From positions 558,001 to 622,000 of the forward strand of contig NZ_CP067421.1 of the NCBI RefSeq assembly GCF_016653635.2: a DNA stretch of 64,000 bases. Direction: 5' to 3'. Every line of letters begins with the position of its first letter. The first letter of the stretch is position 1. A model generated the notes under the pieces. The model saw nothing but the letters and a program-made list of their open reading frames with translations, ran no database searches and was not told the origin of the DNA. The position numbers and the translations under genes were made by a program. Below, one piece after another: positions 17,818-26,649 of the stretch. This stretch comes from Skermanella sp. TT6. GTDB taxonomy: Bacteria > Pseudomonadota > Alphaproteobacteria > Azospirillales > Azospirillaceae.

Positions 17818-18702
17818 ATGATTTCGGAAACGGATATCCGCTCCTATGCGGACAACGGCTTCCTCGTGGTTCAGAATGTGCTGTCCGCGCAGGAGGTCGC
17901 GGCCTTGCGCGCGGTGACGGACGAGTTCATCGCCCGCTCGCGCGAGGTCAGCAGTCATGACGCCGTCTATGACCTGGAACCGGGCCACAGCGCCGCCGAG
18001 CCGCGGGTGCGCCGGATCAAGACGCCGCACCTGCAGCATGCGGTCTATGACGGCATCGCCCGCCATCCCCGCATCCTTGGAATCCTGCGGAAGCTGGTCA
18101 GCCCGGCGATCCGCTTCGACACGTCCAAGCTCAACGTAAAGGCGGCGAACTACGGAGCCGCGGTCGAATGGCACCAGGACTGGGCCTTCTATCCCCACAC
18201 CAACGACGATCTGGCCGCGGTCGGCGTCATGATGGACGACTGCGAGGTGGAGAACGGCCCGCTTCTGTGCATTCCCGGAAGCCACCGCGGGCCGGTGCTC
18301 GACCATCATTCGGACGGCGAGTTCTGCGGCGCCATCGATCCGTCGGCGACGGAGATCGATTTCGGCGCGGCGGTTCCGCTGACCGGCCCGGCGGGAAGCA
18401 TCAGCATCCACCATGTCCGGACGATCCACGGATCGGCCACGAACGTCTCGTCCAAGCCGCGCCGCCTGCTGCTCTTCCAGTACCGCGCCGCCGATGCTTG
18501 GCCGCTGGTCGGCTCCCAGCAGCCGTCCTGGGAGGAGTGGCAGGCGTTGATGCTGTGCGGCGACGACCCCCTGCTGACCCCGCGGTCGACCGCCGTGCCG
18601 GTCCGCCTGCCGCTGCCGCCATCGCGTCATCAGGGCTCCATCTACGAAAATCAGCGGACCTTGAAGAACGCCTATTTCGCCAAGTCCAAGGTGGCCGTCT
18701 GA
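17818..18702 (+). CDS. Phytanoyl-CoA dioxygenase (PhyH)-family 2-oxoglutarate oxygenase
   Basis: The ATG at 17818 follows GGGAGGAAC. The 294-residue protein has the iron-binding HxD in EWHQDWAFYPHT (H119, D121) and a distal histidine in VRTIHGSATN (H204), the Fe(II)/2-oxoglutarate facial triad. PhyH enzymes hydroxylate unactivated carbons using 2-oxoglutarate and O2. Placement beside sugar-acid dehydratases and a TRAP importer suggests that it oxidises or demethylates the imported compound or a precursor. It ends before a strong hairpin terminator. Confidence 0.82.
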   Translation: MISETDIRSYADNGFLVVQNVLSAQEVAALRAVTDEFIARSREVSSHDAVYDLEPGHSAAEPRVRRIKTPHLQHAVYDGIARHPRILGILRKLVSPAIRFDTSKLNVKAANYGAAVEWHQDWAFYPHTNDDLAAVGVMMDDCEVENGPLLCIPGSHRGPVLDHHSDGEFCGAIDPSATEIDFGAAVPLTGPAGSISIHHVRTIHGSATNVSSKPRRLLLFQYRAADAWPLVGSQQPSWEEWQALMLCGDDPLLTPRSTAVPVRLPLPPSRHQGSIYENQRTLKNAYFAKSKVAV

Positions 18703-18777
18703 CCGGCGGCGGTTCATCGTCAACCGTCCCGGTGATCGGGTGGCAGGCGGTAGGGCCTCGACGCTGAGGATTCGAAG

Positions 18778-18801
18778 CTGCCGGGCCCCGCGGCCCGGCA
18801 G
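18778..18801. terminator. Bidirectional hairpin terminator
   Basis: CTGCCGGGCC and GGCCCGGCAG form a perfect 10-bp stem with a CCGC loop between the convergent dioxygenase and dctM genes. It starts two bases beyond the dctM stop codon. The flanking T content is modest (tctta to the right), so efficiency is uncertain. Confidence 0.65.
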
Positions 18802-18803
18802 TC

Positions 18804-20117
18804 TTATCGCATCAGGCTCGGAAGCAGCGTCGCGATGCCGGGAAACAGCATGACGAGCATCAGCGCCGCGACCTGGAGCAGGATGAAGGGCAGCAGGCTG
18901 CTGAAGATCGTGTGCAGTTCGATCTCCGGCGGTGCGACGCTCTTCAGGTAGAAGGCCGCCGGGCCGAAGGGCGGGGTCAGGTACGACACCTGCATGTTCA
19001 TGCAGAACAGAACGCCGAACCACACCGGATCATAGCCCAGCGCCTTGATCACCGGCACGAAGATCGGCATGGTCAGCAGGCAGATGCCGATCCAGTCCAT
19101 GACGAAACCCAGCACCAGCAGAATCCCCATCATCACCAGCAGGATGCCGAACGGCGGGAGCGGAAGGTCTCCGATCGTCTGGCGCAGGTAGGTCGTGCCG
19201 CCCATGATGTTGTAGATGCCGATGAAGGCGTTCGCGCCCAGAGTGAGCCAGATGATCACGCCGACCGTGATCATCGTCCGCATGGCTGATTCCCGAAGCA
19301 TCCTGAAACTCAGCTCGCCCCGAGCCGCCGCGGCGATGATGGCGCCCAGCGCTCCCACGCCCGCGGACTCGGTGACCGAGGCGATGCCGCCATAGATGCT
19401 GCCCAGCACCCAGATCACGACCAGGATCGGCAGGATCAGGCCTTTCAGCAGTTTCATCTTCTGCCGGAACGGAATATCCAGCTCCGCGCGCGGCGGGCGC
19501 GGGGCCAGCGCCGGGTTCAGGATGCAGCGGATCATGACATAGGCGATGTAGAACGCCGCGAGCAGCAGTCCCGGCAGCGCCGAGGCGAGGAACAGTTCGC
19601 TGATCGACACGCCGGCCGTCAGTCCATAGACGATCAGGACGACCGACGGGGGTATCATGGTGCCGAGCGACCCCCCGGCGCAGATGATCCCGATGGCGAG
19701 CTTCCTGTCGTAGCCCAGGCGCATCATCTGGGGCAGGGCGATCAGGCCCAGCAGGACGATCTCCCCGCCGATGATTCCGGTCATCGCCGCCATGACCACC
19801 GCGACCAGGGTCGTCTGCACCGCGACCCCGCCCGGCAGGTTCCCGGCGAACAGGCGCATCGCGTCGTACAGGTCCCTTGCTACTCCCGACCGCTCCAGGA
19901 TGCAGGCCATCAGGACGAACAGGGGGATCGCCACGAAGACATATTCGTTGACGAAGCCATAGACGCGGCTCGCGACGAGCGGCAGCCCGGCGGGACCCAG
20001 CCAGGCCAGCGTGCAGCCGATCGCGAGGCTCATCGTGATCCACGCCAGGGGCACGCCGGCGATCATCAGGCCGATCATGATGGCGACGATGAGAAGGGAA
20101 ATGGTTCCGATATCCAC
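18804..20117 (-). CDS. dctM: TRAP transporter large permease subunit (DctM)
   Basis: The GTG at 20117 overlaps the dctQ stop (TAGTG) and gives a 437-residue protein starting VDIGTISLLIVAIMIGL. It has about 12 membrane segments with the DctM features FGFVN-like VYGFVNEYVFVAIPLFVLM and SLGTMIPPSVVLIVYG, and ends in a conserved YLTPPFGPAAFYLKS. It forms the sodium-coupled channel of a TRAP importer with DctQ. An upstream in-frame extension is antisense-like noise and overlaps dctQ. Confidence 0.92.
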   Translation of the reverse strand: MDIGTISLLIVAIMIGLMIAGVPLAWITMSLAIGCTLAWLGPAGLPLVASRVYGFVNEYVFVAIPLFVLMACILERSGVARDLYDAMRLFAGNLPGGVAVQTTLVAVVMAAMTGIIGGEIVLLGLIALPQMMRLGYDRKLAIGIICAGGSLGTMIPPSVVLIVYGLTAGVSISELFLASALPGLLLAAFYIAYVMIRCILNPALAPRPPRAELDIPFRQKMKLLKGLILPILVVIWVLGSIYGGIASVTESAGVGALGAIIAAAARGELSFRMLRESAMRTMITVGVIIWLTLGANAFIGIYNIMGGTTYLRQTIGDLPLPPFGILLVMMGILLVLGFVMDWIGICLLTMPIFVPVIKALGYDPVWFGVLFCMNMQVSYLTPPFGPAAFYLKSVAPPEIELHTIFSSLLPFILLQVAALMLVMLFPGIATLLPSLMR

Positions 20118-20641
20118 TAGATCGGCCCACCTTCTCCAGGGGTGCCCTTGCCGGCCGGCGCCACCGCGCCGCGACCGGTGAGTTCCCGGGCCACGAGGAT
20201 CAGCAATTGAAGCAGCACGAGGACCGCCGCCACGGTGATCAGGGGCTTGATGATGGCCGGCGTCGGGGCATCCCAGGCACCGCCGGTGCGCTCGCCGATG
20301 GTGACGGCGCGCAGGCCGGACTTCCACGACGCCGCGATCAGGCCGGCCATGGCGAAGATGCCGACCAGATGGCCGAAGAGCTTCATCACCCGTTTGACGC
20401 GCGGCGGGACGACGTCCTGGAGGCTGGTCACCGCGATGTGCGCCTCGGCCTTGGTGACGGTGCCGCCGGACAGCAGATATCCGACGGCGCACAGGAGGAT
20501 GGTGAGGTCGAAGGACCAGGATGTCGGGGAATTGAGGATGTACCGCATCAGCACCTCGTAGGCGATGACCGGCACCGAAAGCATATAGAACCACGCCACG
20601 ACCCCACCGAGGAGGTCGTTCAGCCGTTCGATCCAGCGCAT
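20117..20641 (-). CDS. dctQ: TRAP transporter small permease subunit (DctQ)
   Basis: The 174-residue protein starts MRWIERLNDLLGGVVAWFYM and has four hydrophobic segments, with the DctQ hallmark YEVLMRYILNSPTSWSFDLT. It links the binding protein to DctM. It is followed with one-base overlap by dctM and preceded by dctP at about 50 bases. Confidence 0.88.
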   Translation of the reverse strand: MRWIERLNDLLGGVVAWFYMLSVPVIAYEVLMRYILNSPTSWSFDLTILLCAVGYLLSGGTVTKAEAHIAVTSLQDVVPPRVKRVMKLFGHLVGIFAMAGLIAASWKSGLRAVTIGERTGGAWDAPTPAIIKPLITVAAVLVLLQLLILVARELTGRGAVAPAGKGTPGEGGPI

Positions 20642-20693
20642 GGAGATCTCCCTGGAAGGGGAGCCCGGCCGTCGGGCCGGGCGGTCGGTACGG

Positions 20694-21737
20694 TCACTCC
20701 TGGAGCAGGCCGATCCCCTTCATGAATTTCACCTGCGCCGCGTAGGCCTTCTCTGCCAACGGATCGCCCTGCGCGTAGTCGCGCCACGCCTCGACCGCGA
20801 TCGCGCGGAACTTGTCCCGCTCGGCCTGCGGCCAGTCCACCACGTCGATTCCCGCAGCGAGGTCGCGGGCGACGAGCTGGCGGTCGTTGATGTCGTTGCG
20901 CATGCGCAGGTCGTCGATCATCGCTCGGTACCAGACGTCGAGGATTGTCTTGTGCGAGTCGCTGAGCGCGTCATAGGCGGCCTTGTTGACCGTGAAATGG
21001 ATCAGCGGCATGGAGTGGATACCGGGATAGACCGGGTGCTGGGCGATCTTGTTGAAGCCCAAGCTGTCGTTCATCGTGTAGGTCGAGAAGTCGGCCGCAT
21101 CGACCACGCCCTTGTCGATGCCGGAGAAGGTCTCCGCCGCCGGCAGCACGACGACCGACGCGCCCGCGCGCTTGAAGACTTCCGATGCCAGCCCTTCCGG
21201 TGCCCGGACCTTCTTTCCTTTGAAATCTTCGACACTCCGGATCGGCACCTTGGCCACGAAGGCTTCGCGGGCGATCGGGCTGCATCCGATCACCTGGACA
21301 GTGCCGTCGGTAAACTTGTCGTAGGCTTCCTGAAGCAGTTCGCGGCCGCCGCCGTGGTAGCAGAACATGCTGATCTGCTCGGGGCGGTCATACCCGGCGA
21401 TCAGGTCGCCGAGGATGGAGAACGCCTTGTTGCGTCCGGTGAAGTAGGTGGTGGCGGTGATGTCGCCCTGCAGGATGCCCTGTCCGATGGCGTCCATGGT
21501 CTCGTTGTAGGGGACGACCGATCCGACGGGCGTCAGCTCGATCGTCAGCTTGCCGTCGGTCATCTCCGCCAGCCGGGGCAGCCAGTACTTCTCGATATCC
21601 GTATAGAAGGATTCGCCGGCGGTCATCGATGTTTGGACACGCCAGGTCTCGGCCTGGGCCGAGATCGTCGTGGCCGCCAGGGCCATGACGGACGCCAGAC
21701 ACGCGACGGCAAACATGGAACACCTTGTTTTCGGCAT
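20694..21737 (-). CDS. dctP: TRAP transporter substrate-binding protein (DctP family)
   Basis: The 347-residue protein has a signal peptide (MPKTRCSMFAVACLASVMAL, cleavage near AQA-ET). The mature part is a DctP-type fold with IRSVEDFKGKKVRAPEG and the later helix region KAAYDALSDSHKTILDVWY. A GGGAGGGG lies just upstream of the ATG. It should capture an organic or sugar acid in the periplasm for DctQM. The gene follows a LacI-type operator, as do the dehydratase genes, so the ligand is probably their substrate. Confidence 0.88.
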   Translation of the reverse strand: MPKTRCSMFAVACLASVMALAATTISAQAETWRVQTSMTAGESFYTDIEKYWLPRLAEMTDGKLTIELTPVGSVVPYNETMDAIGQGILQGDITATTYFTGRNKAFSILGDLIAGYDRPEQISMFCYHGGGRELLQEAYDKFTDGTVQVIGCSPIAREAFVAKVPIRSVEDFKGKKVRAPEGLASEVFKRAGASVVVLPAAETFSGIDKGVVDAADFSTYTMNDSLGFNKIAQHPVYPGIHSMPLIHFTVNKAAYDALSDSHKTILDVWYRAMIDDLRMRNDINDRQLVARDLAAGIDVVDWPQAERDKFRAIAVEAWRDYAQGDPLAEKAYAAQVKFMKGIGLLQE

Positions 21738-21884
21738 TTTCCCCTCCCGTTATTTGTTGTTTGACGGCTTTGGTCGGCGCAGTTCCTCCCGCTGCTTTCC
21801 CTGCCGAACCGGATCGGGCCTGCCTGCCGGCCCGGATCAGGGATGACCGCGCCGTCTCGCTCGTTTCATCCTCAAAGATAACAA

Positions 21885-21898
21885 TGGTAACGTCAACA
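21885..21898. promoter_or_regulatory. LacI-type operator 2 (upstream of dctP)
   Basis: TGGTAACGTCAACA matches the reverse complement of operator 1 (TGGTAACGTTATCA) at 11 of 14 positions. It lies about 150 bases upstream of the dctPQM operon and just beyond the 3' end of the LacI gene. Confidence 0.55.
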
Positions 21899-21918
21899 AT
21901 GAATATGGTGGAATGGTG

Positions 21919-22947
21919 TCAGCGGGAACTGCGCGGAGCCGGCCCGCAGGAGCTTCGAAGAACCACCTGCGAGGGGAGGATCACCTGCTGAGGAGCTGCG
22001 GCCTGGGTGGTCAGCCGGCGCAGCATCAGGTCGGCGGCCAATTGGCCGATTTCGTTGAAGTCGCGAACGATGCACGTGATCTCGGGGGTACAGACAAGGG
22101 CCATGTCGTCGGTATCGATGCCGATGACCGACAAATCGGCTGGCATCGCCCGGCCCAGGGAGCGCGATGCCAGGATCACGCCGCGCAGCAGGCGGTTGCC
22201 ATCGGCTATGATGGCGGTCGGCGGGGTCGGCCCCTCGAGCAGCGTCAGGGCCGGTACGCTGCCGGCGGCGGTCGCTGCCGAAACCTGCACGACCGTCGCG
22301 CAGGATTCCGCGATCCCGGCCTCGGCCGCGGCGGTCCTGAAGGCGGTGGACCGCTCGATCACCGGCCGGATGCGCAACTCGGGTACCAGGAGGGCAATGC
22401 GTCGATGGCCGAGCTGGACCAGATAGCGCACGACTTCGCGCATCGCCGTGGCATGGTCGCAGATCACCGAATCGACCTCGGCGTTCAGCGGCAAGGTCCG
22501 GTCGAGCACCACCAAGGGCGTCTTGAAGCGGCGCAGGGCGGTCAGCAGTTCCGGGTCCGCCTCGTCGGACACGTACAGGACGACGCCGTCTACCTGCCTG
22601 GTCTGGAGCGCCGCCAGCGCCTTCGCCTCGCGCACCGGGTTGAGCGCGCTGCTGGCCAGAAGCATGCCGAAGCCGGCTTCCGCCAGCCGCCGTTCGGCAG
22701 CCTGGGCGACGGCGGCGTTCGGATAGTTGGTCAGGTCGGGCACCAGGAAACCGATCGTGCCGGTCAGGTTGGTCCGCATCGCCCGCGCCGCGAGGTTGGG
22801 CAGGTATCCCAGGCTGCGCATCGCTTCCTCCACGCGCAGGCGGGTGTCGGGGTGGACCAGCCCGGATCCGTTCGCCACCCGGGACACAGTGATGTTGGAG
22901 ACGCCGGCCGCCTTGGCCACGTCCTTCAAAGTCGGGCGGTTCTGCAT
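21919..22947 (-). CDS. LacI/GalR-family transcriptional regulator
   Basis: Start chosen at the ATG (22947) giving MQNRPTLKDVAKAAGVSNIT; longer in-frame starts precede the helix-turn-helix without reason. The protein is 342 residues. The HTH and hinge region (TLKDVAKAAGVSNITVSRV, then LGYLPNLAARAM) is followed by a periplasmic-binding-protein-like effector domain ending in DFNEIGQLAADLMLRRL. It probably represses the flanking dehydratase, dioxygenase, TRAP and aldolase genes by binding three TGRTAACGTTAYCA-like sites. The effector is likely the imported sugar acid or its dehydration product. Confidence 0.88.
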   Translation of the reverse strand: MQNRPTLKDVAKAAGVSNITVSRVANGSGLVHPDTRLRVEEAMRSLGYLPNLAARAMRTNLTGTIGFLVPDLTNYPNAAVAQAAERRLAEAGFGMLLASSALNPVREAKALAALQTRQVDGVVLYVSDEADPELLTALRRFKTPLVVLDRTLPLNAEVDSVICDHATAMREVVRYLVQLGHRRIALLVPELRIRPVIERSTAFRTAAAEAGIAESCATVVQVSAATAAGSVPALTLLEGPTPPTAIIADGNRLLRGVILASRSLGRAMPADLSVIGIDTDDMALVCTPEITCIVRDFNEIGQLAADLMLRRLTTQAAAPQQVILPSQVVLRSSCGPAPRSSR

Positions 22948-23042
22948 CCGGAAAACTGTCGCTTCTCGATGATGGGCAACCGGCGGGAAACGTTCCTGAA
23001 GCCGATCCTGCGGATAGCCGGTATTCAACAGCAAGGGTGAAG

Positions 23043-24227
23043 ATGATGCAAATCGAAGCGGTGGATTTCTTCTATGTCAAGATGCCCGACGTGACGACGG
23101 AGGGCGACGGCAGCCAGGATGCGCTGCTCGTCAGGGTCGCGGCCGGCGGCCATGTCGGATGGGGCGAATGCGAAGCGGCGCCGCTGGTCTCCATCGCCAG
23201 CCTCGTCTGCCCGCGCAGCCACGGCGCCTGCCAGCCGGTCATCGCCTCGGTCCTGGGCCAGACGTTCGACACGGCCGCCGATATCGCCCGCATCGCCCGG
23301 CTGGTGAAGCGCAACAGCCTGGACCTGCTGCAGACCGACCACACGCTGTCGGGGATCGAGATCGCCCTGTGGGACCTGCTCGGCAAGCGTCGCCAGGAGC
23401 CGGTCTGGCGCCTCCTGGGGTTCGATCGCGCCTATGCCAAGAAGCCCTATGCTTCCGTCCTGTTCGGCGACACGCCGGAGGAAACCCTGGAGAAGGCCCG
23501 CGGCATCCGGGCCCGGAACTTTCAGGCCGCCAAGTTCGGCTGGGGCCCCTACGGTACCGGATCGGTCGACGCGGACCGCGACCAGGTCCACGCCGCGCGG
23601 GAGGGGCTGGGTCCCGACGGCATCCTGCTGATCGATGCCGGGACGGTTTGGGAGGACGACGTCCCAACCGCAGCCGCCAGGCTTCCCGCGCTCGCCGAAG
23701 CGAGGGCCGCATGGCTCGAGGAACCCTTCGTCTCCGGCGCGATCGAGGCCTATGCGGCGCTTGCCCGGCAGTCGACGGTCCGTCTCGCCGGCGGCGAGGG
23801 CTGCCATGACGTTCACATGGCCCGCCACATGATCGATGGCGCCGGTCTCGGCTTCGTCCAGATCGACACAGGGCGTATCGGCGGCATCGGCCCGGCCTTC
23901 GAGGTCGCGCGTTACGCCGCGGCCAAGGGCGTGACCTTCGTGAACCACACCTTCACGTCCAACCTGGCGCTCAGCGCGTCGCTCCAGCCGTTTGCGGGAC
24001 TGGCCGGCCACGAGATCTGTGAGTACCCGATCGAAACCAAGCCGGTCGCGCGCGACCTGACGGTGGAACGGCTGGTTCCCGATGCGGACGGGATGATCAG
24101 GCTGCCCGACCGGCCCGGTTTGGGCATGGCGATCGACTTCGAGACCGTGCGCCGCTATCTGGTCGACGCGCGCATCGAGGTGGACGGCGCGACGCTCTAC
24201 GAGACGCCGCCGGTGCCGGCCGATTGA
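23043..24227 (+). CDS. Enolase-superfamily enzyme (mandelate racemase/muconate lactonizing type)
   Basis: Two adjacent ATGs (23043, 23046) follow AAGGG; a GTG at 23037 is also in frame. The 394-residue protein has the barrel motifs K164 (AAKFGWGP), D198 (LLIDAGTVW), E226/E227 (WLEEPF), E252 (GGEGCHD), D275 (QIDTGRIGG) and H302 (FVNHTFTS). This catalytic set (Lys on one face, His on the other) suits a sugar-acid dehydratase or epimerase. It differs from the other two superfamily members here. It is transcribed away from the regulator, next to a third family member. Confidence 0.83.
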   Translation: MMQIEAVDFFYVKMPDVTTEGDGSQDALLVRVAAGGHVGWGECEAAPLVSIASLVCPRSHGACQPVIASVLGQTFDTAADIARIARLVKRNSLDLLQTDHTLSGIEIALWDLLGKRRQEPVWRLLGFDRAYAKKPYASVLFGDTPEETLEKARGIRARNFQAAKFGWGPYGTGSVDADRDQVHAAREGLGPDGILLIDAGTVWEDDVPTAAARLPALAEARAAWLEEPFVSGAIEAYAALARQSTVRLAGGEGCHDVHMARHMIDGAGLGFVQIDTGRIGGIGPAFEVARYAAAKGVTFVNHTFTSNLALSASLQPFAGLAGHEICEYPIETKPVARDLTVERLVPDADGMIRLPDRPGLGMAIDFETVRRYLVDARIEVDGATLYETPPVPAD

Positions 24228-24259
24228 TCCGCCGGGCGCTTGCCGTTCGGCCAGGCTTA

Positions 24260-24273
24260 TGATTACGTTACCA
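24260..24273. promoter_or_regulatory. LacI-type operator 3
   Basis: TGATTACGTTACCA differs from operator 1 at one position and even shares the preceding TTA. It lies 71 bases upstream of the third enolase-superfamily gene, in the gap between the second and third. Confidence 0.65.
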
Positions 24274-24344
24274 TCAAGAAAATCATACCGGACGGCGCAG
24301 CCTCCACGAGGCTGCGATCGGGATCGGGGCGGGAGGGAGACCGG

Positions 24345-25517
24345 ATGAAGATCATCGACGTGACCACGACCGTCGTGAACGCGGAGATGCGCAACTGGGT
24401 GTTCGTGAAGATCGCCACCGACCAGGGCCTGTACGGCTGGGGCGAGGCGACCCTGGAATGGAAAACCCGGGCGGTGGTCGGCGCCATCGATGACCTGAAG
24501 CCCATTCTGCTGGGCTGCGATCCCCGCGATATCCGGCAGAATGTGCGGGCGCTGGTCAAGCACGGCTTCTGGAAGGTGGGCGCCATCGGCATGACCGCGA
24601 TCAGCGGCCTGGAACATGCCATGTGGGACATCTTCGGCAAGTCGGTCGGGCTGCCGGTCTGGCGCCTGCTGGGCGGCAAGGTGCGCGACCGGGTACGCAT
24701 ATACACCCATCTCGGCCTGGGCGACATGCGCGCCGTCTATGGCGCGCTGGAAGCGGACCGGCTCGCGGATTCGGCCGCCAGCCTCGTCGCGCTGGGCTAT
24801 ACGGCGTTCAAGGTCGTGCTCTCCCCCTATACCCACCATACCGTGACGGGCGAGGGACTTCGGCTGGTTGAAACGACCATGGCGGCCTTGCGCAGGACGG
24901 TCGGCGACGATGTCGAGATCATGCTCGATTTCCATGGCCGACCGGCGTCGGCAAAGGCTGCGCTGCAGTATGTGCGGGCGGTCGAGCCTTTCCGGCCGAT
25001 GTTCGTCGAGGAGCCGATCCAGCCGGGCGACGTTCAGTCCCTGGCCGAGATCAAGCGGGCCGCCGTCTGTCCGATCGCGACCGGAGAGCGCCTGATCGGC
25101 CATGACGAGTTCGAGCCGGTCATTGCCGCCCGGGCGGTCGATATCGTCCAGCCGGACCTGAATCATTGCGGCGGCCTGCTCGAAGCGCAGGCCATAGCGG
25201 CTGCCGCGTCGGTCGCGAATATCGGCGTGGCGCCGCATAATCCCAATGGCCCGATCGCCGCCGCGGCGGCCCTGCATTTCGCAGTCGCCACGCCCAACCA
25301 CGTGATCCAGGAAGTCATGGACAAGTCCGTTCCCTGGTACGACGAGGTGCTGGTGCAGACCCCCGTACGGCGCGAGGGCGCCTGGTGGCTTCTGCCGGAC
25401 GCCCCGGGCATGGGCATCGAGGTCGATGAGGCGGCGGCGGCCCGCCATCCCTTCGAGCAGGAAGTCTTCGCATCCCTGGAGGCCGTGATGGACGACGGCA
25501 CCATCGTCGACTGGTGA
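24345..25517 (+). CDS. Enolase-superfamily dehydratase, galactonate dehydratase-like
   Basis: The ATG follows GGGAGGGAGA. The 390-residue protein has K156 (AFKVVLS), D195 and H197 (MLDFHGR), E222/E223 (FVEEPIQ), E248 (ATGERLIG), D271 (QPDLNHCGG) and H298 (APHNPNGPIA). The DFHGR plus HNPNGP pattern is that of the D-galactonate/mannonate dehydratase branch, which uses histidine acid-base residues. It would yield a 2-keto-3-deoxy aldonate, the natural input for the DapA-type aldolase that follows 64 bases later. Confidence 0.85.
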   Translation: MKIIDVTTTVVNAEMRNWVFVKIATDQGLYGWGEATLEWKTRAVVGAIDDLKPILLGCDPRDIRQNVRALVKHGFWKVGAIGMTAISGLEHAMWDIFGKSVGLPVWRLLGGKVRDRVRIYTHLGLGDMRAVYGALEADRLADSAASLVALGYTAFKVVLSPYTHHTVTGEGLRLVETTMAALRRTVGDDVEIMLDFHGRPASAKAALQYVRAVEPFRPMFVEEPIQPGDVQSLAEIKRAAVCPIATGERLIGHDEFEPVIAARAVDIVQPDLNHCGGLLEAQAIAAAASVANIGVAPHNPNGPIAAAAALHFAVATPNHVIQEVMDKSVPWYDEVLVQTPVRREGAWWLLPDAPGMGIEVDEAAAARHPFEQEVFASLEAVMDDGTIVDW

Positions 25518-25581
25518 TCCGCCGCCGCATCGTCCGCCGTACCTTTCCGCCGATCGCCAGTCCGTCGCCAGAGGAGTCGCC

Positions 25582-26511
25582 ATGTCCACCATCCCAGGGA
25601 CCGGTTCCGATACGCTCGCCGGCATCCATCCAATCCTGTACGCCTTCTTCAACGCCGACGGCACGCTCGACCGGGGAGCGATGCGCCGTCAGGTCGACGC
25701 CCTGATCGCGATGGGCGCGCACGGCATCGCCGTGCTGGGACTGGCGACGGAGGTCCGCAGCCTGACGCCCGCCGAGCGCCGCATGCTGATGGACTGGACC
25801 GCCGAGGATGTCGGCGGCCGGGTTCCCCTGGCGGTGACCATCTTCGAGCCCACGGCCGAGGCTCAGATCGCGGCGGCGCGTCACGCCCGCTCGGTCGGGG
25901 CGGACTGGCTGATCCTCCAGCCGCCGCCGGGTGGCGGCACACCCGAGGACGACCTGGTCAATTTCTTCAGCACGGTTGGATCAGCCGTCGATCTGCCGTT
26001 CGCCATCCAGAACGCGCCCGAATATCTGGGGGTCGGGCTGACCGCGCCGGGGTTGCGGACCTTGGCGTCGAGGTGCCCGCGGTTCCGCCTGCTGAAGGGC
26101 GAAGCGTCGGCCGTCGCCATCGCCGCCCTGATCCGGGAGACCGGGGGTCGGCTCACCGTTTTCAACGGCCGGGGCGGGTTGGAGATCGTCGACAATCTCG
26201 CGGCCGGCTGCGCCGGCATCATCCCGGCCCCGGACGTCGCCGATCGCCTGATCGGGATCCACGCCGCCTTCGCGGCCGGCGACGAGCACGGAGCGAGGGA
26301 GCGTTATGCCGAGATCCTTCCGGTGATCGTCTTCGTCATGCAATCGATCGATAGCCTGCTGATCTACGGCAAGCTGCTTGCTGCCCGGCGGCTCGGCCTG
26401 CGCCCCCCGGTCCAGCGGAACCCGGTCCAGCGGAACCCGGCGTTGAAGCCGACCGCCTTCGGCCTAACCTGCCTGGATCGCTGGACCAGTCAGCTCGGGC
26501 GGTTCGAGTAA
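25582..26511 (+). CDS. DapA-family aldolase (2-keto-3-deoxy sugar acid aldolase or dehydratase)
   Basis: The 309-residue TIM-barrel protein has the Schiff-base lysine K172 (FRLLKGEAS), the catalytic tyrosine Y148 (NAPEYLG) and a GLATEV loop in place of the GTTGE of true DapA. The pathway context (three dehydratases, TRAP importer) points to cleavage or further dehydration of a 2-keto-3-deoxy acid rather than lysine synthesis. The C-terminus carries a 15-base tandem duplication giving PVQRNPVQRNP. The stop codon lies just before an IS remnant. Confidence 0.85.
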   Translation: MSTIPGTGSDTLAGIHPILYAFFNADGTLDRGAMRRQVDALIAMGAHGIAVLGLATEVRSLTPAERRMLMDWTAEDVGGRVPLAVTIFEPTAEAQIAAARHARSVGADWLILQPPPGGGTPEDDLVNFFSTVGSAVDLPFAIQNAPEYLGVGLTAPGLRTLASRCPRFRLLKGEASAVAIAALIRETGGRLTVFNGRGGLEIVDNLAAGCAGIIPAPDVADRLIGIHAAFAAGDEHGARERYAEILPVIVFVMQSIDSLLIYGKLLAARRLGLRPPVQRNPVQRNPALKPTAFGLTCLDRWTSQLGRFE

Positions 26512-26522
26512 TGCCGCATTCA

Positions 26523-26647
26523 GTGTCTGTTTGTAGATGTCAGGCGCTGATTTCCTGGGGGGTGCAGGGCGCACCAAGCGGCGGGAAAGGATCGAAATGA
26601 AGGTGATCTCGATAAAAGCGATGAGGTGTCCCTCGGTCCGCTCCAGC
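26523..26647 (-). pseudogene. IS5-type transposase 3' end remnant
   Basis: Leftward translation gives ERTEGHLIAFIEITFISILS, then RRLVRPAPP and a stop. The end sequence GTGTCTGTTTGTAGATGTCA is one or two bases from the terminal repeats at 16066 and 59541. Only the last 40 or so codons and one terminal repeat survive. Confidence 0.7.
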
Positions 26648-26649
26648 AA

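Noticed and set aside
23025-25664. Very long open frame (879 codons) antisense to the two dehydratases and the aldolase start
   Set aside because: It is a high-GC shadow frame with no domain and low-complexity arginine/glycine-rich sequence, and the sense strand holds clear enzymes.
25582-26511. Dihydrodipicolinate synthase for lysine synthesis
   Set aside because: The GTTGE loop is GLATEV and the gene lies in a sugar-acid catabolic cluster.
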